Below are positions 58,971 to 64,000 of a DNA stretch of 64,000 nucleotides, piece after piece (positions within the stretch are counted from its first letter, which is position 1; each line of letters starts with the position of its first letter). The translations under genes were made by a program, and so were the position numbers. This DNA is from Cellulosimicrobium sp. Marseille-Q4280 (lineage in GTDB: Bacteria; Actinomycetota; Actinomycetes; Actinomycetales; Cellulomonadaceae). Location: positions 930,001-994,000 of the forward strand of contig NZ_CALPBY010000001.1 in NCBI RefSeq assembly GCF_943181405.1, in the 5' to 3' direction. The notes below the pieces were generated by a model. The model saw only the letters and a program-made list of their open reading frames with translations. It ran no database searches and had not been told where the DNA came from.

Positions 58971-61019
58971 ATGAGGATCCTCCGCGTCTCGCACAGCGCC
59001 GTGGTCGACGCGTGGCGCGAGCGCGAGCGGGAGCTGCGCGCCCTCGGCGTCGACGTCCGGCTCCTGTCGGCGCGTGCGTGGGACGAGGGGGGCGCCTCGG
59101 TCCGTCTGGTCCCCCGCCCGGGTGAGCCGGTGCGCGGGGTGCGCACGTTCGGCTCGCACCCGGCGCTCTTCGTCTACGACCCGCGCCCGCTGTGGCGCGC
59201 GCTCGGCGAGGACTGGGACGTCCTCGACCTGCACGAGGAGCCGTTCGCCCTCGCCACGGCCGAGATCCTCGCCCTGGCGCGCCTGCGAGGGCTCCTCACC
59301 CGCCGCTCCGCACCGCCCTACGTCCTCTACTCGGCCCAGAACCTGCGCAAGCGGTACCCGTGGCCGTTCCGATGGTTCGAGGCACGCGCCCTGCGTGGTG
59401 CGGCCGGGGTGTCGGTGTGCAACGAGGAGGCCGCCCGCATCGTGCGGGACAAGGGGGCGCGCGGCAGGGTCGCGGTGATCCCGCTCGGGGTCGACCTCGA
59501 GGCCTTCGCCCCGCCCCGTGGTCGCGCCGGTGGGCCGGCCGGCCCACCGGCAGCGCACCACGCCGCAGGCGCCGGCGTTGCGCGCCGCCTGTGCGTCGGG
59601 TACGCCGGGCGCCTGGCGCCGCACAAGGGCGTGGACACGCTGCTCGACGCGGTCTCCGGCGACGCGGGGACGGAGCTCGTGCTCGCGGGCGACGGCCCGC
59701 AGCGCGCCGCGCTCGAGACCGCCGCACGTCCCCTCGCCGACCGGGTCCGGTTCCTCGGCCCGCTCGACGGCGGCGACCTCGCCGCGTTCTACCGCTCGCT
59801 CGACGTGCTCGCCGTGCCCTCTCGCGAGACGCCGGGCTGGGTCGAGCAGTTCGGGCGCGTCGCGGTCGAGGCGATGGCGTGCGGCGTGCCCGTCGTCGCG
59901 ACGAGCACCGGCGCCCTGCCCGACGTCGTCGGCGGCGCGGGGCTCCTCGTCCCGCCCGACGACCCGGCAGCCCTGCGCGCCGCGATCGCTCGGGTGCGCG
60001 ACGAGGTGGGGCTCGCGGACGAGCTGCGCGCCGCGGGGTCGCGACGGGCCGCGGAGTGCTCGTGGACGGAGGTCGCGGCGCAGTACCTCGAGCTGTACGG
60101 CACGGCCGCGGGCGGTCGCGGTGCGCGCCCGTCGCCCGCGCACGGTGCGTCCCCGGCCCTCGACCTGCCCGCGACGCCCCCTGAGGTCGTCGTCGTCGCC
60201 TACGGCGCGCCGGCGATGGTGCGCGACGCGCTCGCGCCCCTGGCCGGGAAGTACCCGATCACGGTCGTCGACAACTCGTCGCTGCCCGCGATCCGCGAGA
60301 TCACCGAGCTCGCCGGCGGCCGGTACCTCGACCCGGGGCGCAACGGAGGCTTCGCGGCAGGCGTGAACCACGCCCTCGCCCACCGCCAGGTCCCCGGCGC
60401 CGACGTGCTCCTCCTCAACCCGGACGCCGTCGTGACCCCCGAGGACGTCGAGACGCTGCACCGCGCCCTGCACGCGCGGCCCGGCGTCGCGAGCGTCGGC
60501 CCGGAGCAGGTCGACGACGACGGCACGCCGGCGCGCGTCGTCTGGCCGTTCCCGTCCCCTGCGGCGACGTGGATCGAGGCCGTGGGTCTCGCGCGGTTGC
60601 GGCGGACACCTCCGGGGCGTTCCTTCGTCATCGGCTCGGTGCTCCTGCTGAACGCCCGCGCCGTCGAGGACGTGGGCGGGTTCGACGAGCGCTTCTTCCT
60701 CTACGCCGAGGAGACCGACTGGGCCTACCGCGCCGTACGGCGGGGCTGGCGGCACGTCGAGGTGCCTGACGCCAGGGCGCTGCACCTCGGCGGCGCGACG
60801 AGCAGCGACCCGGCACGCCGCGACACCCACTTCCACGCGTCCCAGGAGCGCTACCTGCGCAAGCACCACGGCGCGCTCGGGTGGGAGGCGGCCCGCGCCG
60901 GTGCCGTCCTGGGCGCTGCGGGCCGCACGCTCGTCCTGCGCGGGCAGGACCGGGAGAGCGCTCGACGGCGACTGCGGCTGTACGTGCACGGACCGGTCCG
61001 TGCGGAGGCCGCACTGTGA
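58971..61019 (+). CDS. Fused GT4-GT2 bifunctional glycosyltransferase
   Basis: A 682-residue protein joining two complete glycosyltransferases. Residues 1-385 form a GT-B GT4 enzyme: RILRVSHSAVVDAWRERE, AQNLRKRYPWPFRWFE, CVGYAGRLAPHKGVDTLLDA, and PSRETPGWVEQFGRVAVEAMACG (E-x7-E region). A Gly/Ala/Pro linker spans about 385-405. Residues 405-682 form a rhamnosyltransferase-like GT2: ITVVDNSSLPAIREI, NGGFAAGVNHALA, VLLLNPDAVVTPEDV, VGGFDERFFLYAEETDWAYRA. Two sugar transfers are probably made by one polypeptide. It starts a tightly overlapping operon with the polymerase and two more GT4 genes. Confidence 0.92.
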   Translation: MRILRVSHSAVVDAWRERERELRALGVDVRLLSARAWDEGGASVRLVPRPGEPVRGVRTFGSHPALFVYDPRPLWRALGEDWDVLDLHEEPFALATAEILALARLRGLLTRRSAPPYVLYSAQNLRKRYPWPFRWFEARALRGAAGVSVCNEEAARIVRDKGARGRVAVIPLGVDLEAFAPPRGRAGGPAGPPAAHHAAGAGVARRLCVGYAGRLAPHKGVDTLLDAVSGDAGTELVLAGDGPQRAALETAARPLADRVRFLGPLDGGDLAAFYRSLDVLAVPSRETPGWVEQFGRVAVEAMACGVPVVATSTGALPDVVGGAGLLVPPDDPAALRAAIARVRDEVGLADELRAAGSRRAAECSWTEVAAQYLELYGTAAGGRGARPSPAHGASPALDLPATPPEVVVVAYGAPAMVRDALAPLAGKYPITVVDNSSLPAIREITELAGGRYLDPGRNGGFAAGVNHALAHRQVPGADVLLLNPDAVVTPEDVETLHRALHARPGVASVGPEQVDDDGTPARVVWPFPSPAATWIEAVGLARLRRTPPGRSFVIGSVLLLNARAVEDVGGFDERFFLYAEETDWAYRAVRRGWRHVEVPDARALHLGGATSSDPARRDTHFHASQERYLRKHHGALGWEAARAGAVLGAAGRTLVLRGQDRESARRRLRLYVHGPVRAEAAL

Positions 61020-62428
61020 TGCCGCCCAGCCTGCGTCTGCCGTGGCGCCGGCCGGTCCTCTACCGGGCACCGGACGTGCCGGGCGCGCTCCGGGCCCGGG
61101 TGGGCGGCGCCGTCGCCTGGGTCGCCGGTGGTGCGGTGGTCGTGGCGCTGCTCGGCGTCCTGGGGTTCGTGGTCCCCGAGTTCCAGACGGCGGCGTTCGG
61201 CGCGGCCCTGCTCGTCCTGGTCGTCGGTCTCACGGCGTACGAGCCGGTCGCCCTGCCCATCCTCGCGATGCCGGCCCTGGTCGTCGTGCAGCGTGTCGGG
61301 GGCGGGGGCGTCGACCTCTCGCTCAGCGACTTCGCACTGTTCGGTGCGTTCTGGTTCGCGTTGTTCTTCTCGCCGCGCCCCTTCTCGAGACCCATGCGGG
61401 CGATGCTGTGGCTGTCTCTCGTCTACCAGGTGGCGACGCTGTTCACGGTGATCGTCAACCCGTTCAGCGCGAACGTCGTGGAGTGGTTCCACGCGTGGCT
61501 GTCCGTGGCCGGCGCGCTCGTGCTCGGCTGGGCGGTGGGCCGCTCGGGCCGCGCCCGGCTCGGACTCACGCTCTTCCTCGTCCCCTGCCTGGCCATCGCC
61601 GCGCAGACCTGCATCGTCGCGCTGCAGCAGCTCGCGGCCGGGAACACGGGACCCGTGTACGTCGACTTCCCGATCGCGATGCACAAGAACTTCATCGGCT
61701 GCGTCCTCGCGTTCGCCGCGCTGACGGCGTACGCGCGCCCCTGGTGGGTCGGCTGGCCCCGCTGGTTCGCGCTCGCCTCCTTCTGGCTGTGCTCCGTCGG
61801 CGTGCTCGCCGCCCAGGCACGCCAGGCGCTCATCGGCCTCGCGATCGGCATCATGCTCATCACGCTGCGCGGGGACCCCGACCGCAAGCGGTCCAAGGTC
61901 ATCCTCCTCGCCGCGATCCCGGCGATCTACTTCGTCGTGCTCGCGGTCCAGGAGCAGCTGTCGTCCGACAACGAGTTCAACTCCGCCAACCAGCGGCTCA
62001 CCTGGTACGCCGACTCGATCGACGTGTGGCAGCGCAGCCCCTGGGTCGGGATGGGCCTGCGGTGGTGGACTGCGGGCGTCACCGAGTTCGTCTTCCAGCC
62101 GCCCAACGTGGAGCTCGAGGTGCTCACCTCGGCGGGGATCGTCGGGCTGGTCGGGTTCCTCGTGCTCTTCGTCGGCGGCATGGTCGTGCTCTGGCGCATC
62201 AACCCGCGGTTCGGGACGCTCGCCTTCTCCATGCTCATGATGCGCTTCGTCCAGGGGCAGTTCGACCTGTTCTGGGTGTCGGTCCAGGTGACCGTGCCCT
62301 TCGTGATCGTCGGGGTGTGCCTCGGCGCCGAGTCCTATGCCGAGTCCCGGCAGCGCGCCCGGGACGCGACCGGCCGCGACCTACCGCTCGAGGAGCTGCG
62401 ATCCGTGCAGGAGATGACCGCCCGATGA
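61019..62428 (+). CDS. O-antigen ligase/polymerase-like membrane protein
   Basis: A 469-residue protein with about 12 hydrophobic helices. The Wzy_C/O-antigen ligase signature is seen in the large loop and following helix: NSANQRLTWYADSIDVWQRSPWVGMGLRWW (R..W..g....P..G.G). The earlier QARQALIGLAIGIM helix carries the conserved Arg. It would polymerise or ligate glycan units on the outer face of the membrane. The start is ATG 61019, overlapping the upstream stop by one base; the adjacent GTG 61016 is an alternative. Having both an ABC exporter and a Wzy/WaaL-like enzyme in one locus hints at two glycans or a ligation step. Confidence 0.85.
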   Translation: MPPSLRLPWRRPVLYRAPDVPGALRARVGGAVAWVAGGAVVVALLGVLGFVVPEFQTAAFGAALLVLVVGLTAYEPVALPILAMPALVVVQRVGGGGVDLSLSDFALFGAFWFALFFSPRPFSRPMRAMLWLSLVYQVATLFTVIVNPFSANVVEWFHAWLSVAGALVLGWAVGRSGRARLGLTLFLVPCLAIAAQTCIVALQQLAAGNTGPVYVDFPIAMHKNFIGCVLAFAALTAYARPWWVGWPRWFALASFWLCSVGVLAAQARQALIGLAIGIMLITLRGDPDRKRSKVILLAAIPAIYFVVLAVQEQLSSDNEFNSANQRLTWYADSIDVWQRSPWVGMGLRWWTAGVTEFVFQPPNVELEVLTSAGIVGLVGFLVLFVGGMVVLWRINPRFGTLAFSMLMMRFVQGQFDLFWVSVQVTVPFVIVGVCLGAESYAESRQRARDATGRDLPLEELRSVQEMTAR

Positions 62429-63540
62429 GGATCGTGCAGATCGCGCCCGAGATCGCGCCGGGCAGCGGGGTCGGCGGCGTCGCGCACCACCTCGAGGAGT
62501 CGTTCGTCCGCGCCGGCGTGACCACCGAGCGGTTCACGATGGCGGAGGCGCACGGGACGTGGCTGCCCGAGCCCGGCGAGGGACTGCGCGGCCGGCTCTC
62601 CCTCCTCGCGCGCGTCGTGTGGTTCTCGACCGTCGGGACCGCTCTGGCGCGGCGGTTCCTCGCGACCCGGCCCGACGCGGTCTCGATCTGCCACAACGAC
62701 GTCCTCGCGGGCGATGTCTACGTCAACCACGGGATCCTGCGCGTCGCGATGCGCGCCCGGGGCGGGTACGCGTGGCGCATGGCCCGCAACCCGCTGCACC
62801 TCTTCACGGCGGCGCGCGACGCCGTGCGGTACCGGGGGCGGACGCACCGGGTGGTCGTCAACCTCACGCGGTCCGAACGGGAGGCGCTGCGCGGCACCTA
62901 TCCCGGCCTCCGGGTCCCCGCGGTCGTCATCGGCAACGGCGTCGACGTCGCGCGCTTCGCTCCCCCGTCCGCGGCCGAGCGCGTCGCCGCCCGGTCCGCC
63001 GCCGGGGTGCCCGACGACGCGACGCACGTCGTGTTCGTCGGCCACGAGTTCGACCGCAAGGGGCTCGGGCTGCTCCTCGACGCCGCGGCGACCGTCCCCG
63101 GCGTGCACGTGAGCGTCGTCGGGGGCACCCCGGACATGCTGGCCGGCGTCCGTGCCCACGTCGAGCGCCTCGGGACGTCCGACCGCGTCCACCTCGCGGG
63201 TCGCGTGCCGGACCCCCTGCCCTGGCTGCACACCGCGGACGCACTCGCGCTGCCGAGCGCCTACGAGGCGAACGCGCTCGTCGTGCTCGAGGCGCTCGCG
63301 TGCGGCGTGCCCGTCGTCGCCACCCCGGTCGGGTACGCCCCCGACGTCGTCGAGGACGGGCGGAACGGGTGGCTCGTCGACCGCTCGGCCGCAGGAGTCC
63401 GACGCGGTCTCCTCGCCCTCGTCGCGCTCGACGACACCGGTCGCGACGAGGTCTCCCGGCACGCTCGGCAGAGCGCCGAGCGGCACGACTGGGACGCGGT
63501 CGCCCGCCGGTACGTCGCGCTCGCGAAGGAGCTGTCGTGA
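62425..63540 (+). CDS. GT4-family glycosyltransferase
   Basis: A 371-residue GT-B enzyme. RIVQIAPEIAPGSGVGGVAHHLEESF gives the acceptor-domain glycine loop. VYVNHGILRVAMRARGGYAWRMARN is in the mid-domain. VVIGNGVDVARF and THVVFVGHEFDRKGLGLLLDAA begin the donor domain. PSAYEANALVVLEALACG is the E-x7-E region. The ATG overlaps the ligase stop (ATGA), and the 3' end overlaps the next GTG (GTGA). The sugar is unknown. Confidence 0.93.
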   Translation: MRIVQIAPEIAPGSGVGGVAHHLEESFVRAGVTTERFTMAEAHGTWLPEPGEGLRGRLSLLARVVWFSTVGTALARRFLATRPDAVSICHNDVLAGDVYVNHGILRVAMRARGGYAWRMARNPLHLFTAARDAVRYRGRTHRVVVNLTRSEREALRGTYPGLRVPAVVIGNGVDVARFAPPSAAERVAARSAAGVPDDATHVVFVGHEFDRKGLGLLLDAAATVPGVHVSVVGGTPDMLAGVRAHVERLGTSDRVHLAGRVPDPLPWLHTADALALPSAYEANALVVLEALACGVPVVATPVGYAPDVVEDGRNGWLVDRSAAGVRRGLLALVALDDTGRDEVSRHARQSAERHDWDAVARRYVALAKELS

Positions 63541-64000
63541 GGATCCTGCACGCGGTCCGCTCCGACGGTTTCGCCGGCGTCGAGCGGCACGTGGCCCGCC
63601 TCGCGCGCGCCCAGTCCGCCGCCGGGCACGCCGTCGCCGTCCTCGGCGGGGACCCGCCCGGGATGCGCGCGACGGTGGGCGACCCGTCCGTGCCGCTGCG
63701 CCCGGCCGCGACGACCGGTGACGTCCTGGCGCTCCTGCGGCGCCACGGCCCCGCGGCGGACGTGGTCCACGTCCACATGACGGCGGCCGAGGTCGCGGCA
63801 GCGGTCGCGGACGTCACGACGCGCGGGTTCCCGCCCGTCGTGACGACCCGCCACTTCGCGCGACGCCGCGGGAGCGGTGCCCGCGGCGCGGCCGTCGCCG
63901 CCGTCGCCGCGTCGGCCGTCCGTGCGCAGGTCGCGATCAGCCGCTACGTCGCCGAGCACGTGGACGGACCGAGCACCGTGGTCCTCCCGGGCGTCGACCC
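63537..64000 (+). CDS. GT4-type glycosyltransferase, N-terminal part (cut by window edge)
   Basis: The first 154 codons are present. GTG 63537 overlaps the previous stop (GTGA). The peptide begins RILHAVRSDGFAGVERHVARL, the usual GT4 opening with a glycine loop. It has VVHVHMTAAEVAAA, PVVTTRHFARRRG, and ends near AISRYVAEHV..VVLPGVD, where the acceptor domain passes to the donor domain. The donor domain lies outside the window. It is the fourth gene of the operon starting at 58971. Confidence 0.85.
   Translation, partial: MRILHAVRSDGFAGVERHVARLARAQSAAGHAVAVLGGDPPGMRATVGDPSVPLRPAATTGDVLALLRRHGPAADVVHVHMTAAEVAAAVADVTTRGFPPVVTTRHFARRRGSGARGAAVAAVAASAVRAQVAISRYVAEHVDGPSTVVLPGVD

Overview
The window is a very GC-rich bacterial chromosome segment of actinobacterial character. 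Codons end mostly in G or C, GTG starts are frequent, and overlapping GTGA/ATGA stop-start junctions are common. The housekeeping order mfd-mazG-eno-ftsB-DUF501-ppx is typical of Actinobacteria. A secreted multidomain xylanase, together with the protein content, suggests a plant-polymer-degrading member of the Micrococcales such as Cellulosimicrobium, Isoptericola or Cellulomonas. That genus-level statement is inference.

Layout. Positions 1-2673 hold two efflux/MarR modules: a partial RND transporter divergent from a MarR gene, and an MFS transporter divergent from a second MarR gene. A DUF2236 (MpaB-like) enzyme follows. Positions 3726-16896 hold two tandem, paralogous, roughly 2000-residue surface proteins (N-terminal membrane anchor, Asp-rich cadherin/Ig-like repeats, FN3 domains, Cys-bearing C-terminal domain). 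They flank an ArsR-type regulator and a translationally coupled 80-residue protein. The ArsR promoter sits inside a 54-bp imperfect palindrome. Positions 16909-19703 hold a DUF6882 protein, a ClgR-like regulator, tenA under a TPP riboswitch, and a VOC protein, followed by a tRNA gene with a UAA anticodon.

Positions 19929-38325 are the core block, mostly on the minus strand: ndh, ppx, DUF501, ftsB-like, eno, mazG and mfd. It is interrupted by a small membrane protein, a PAS-GAF-SpoIIE phosphatase, and a CBM-CE4-CBM-GH10-CBM9 xylanase next to a PLDc_N-type small protein.

Positions 38601 to the right edge are a large cell-surface polysaccharide locus. It encodes a PAP2 phosphatase, about ten glycosyltransferases, a Wzm/Wzt-type ABC exporter, a membrane-anchored clan GH-A-like glycosidase, a FemAB/CelD-like acyltransferase, a polysaccharide deacetylase, an O-antigen-ligase-like polymerase, and two unusual kinase-fold proteins. 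One of these appears to fuse methyltransferase-like, nucleotidyltransferase-like, NDK-like and kinase-like domains. The locus continues beyond position 64000. The inferred route is cytoplasmic assembly by the GT2/GT4 enzymes, export by the ABC pair, and trimming or modification outside by the deacetylase and glycosidase.

Two window-wide patterns stand out. About a dozen genes have a -10-like hexamer placed exactly 6-7 nt before the start codon, the signature of leaderless transcripts. Every promoter-bearing intergenic region of the polysaccharide locus carries a GGGTGA(A) motif, at the same distance from the -10 in at least two cases. No gene-free stretch exceeds about 280 bases. I saw no CRISPR array, insertion sequence, rRNA or phage gene.
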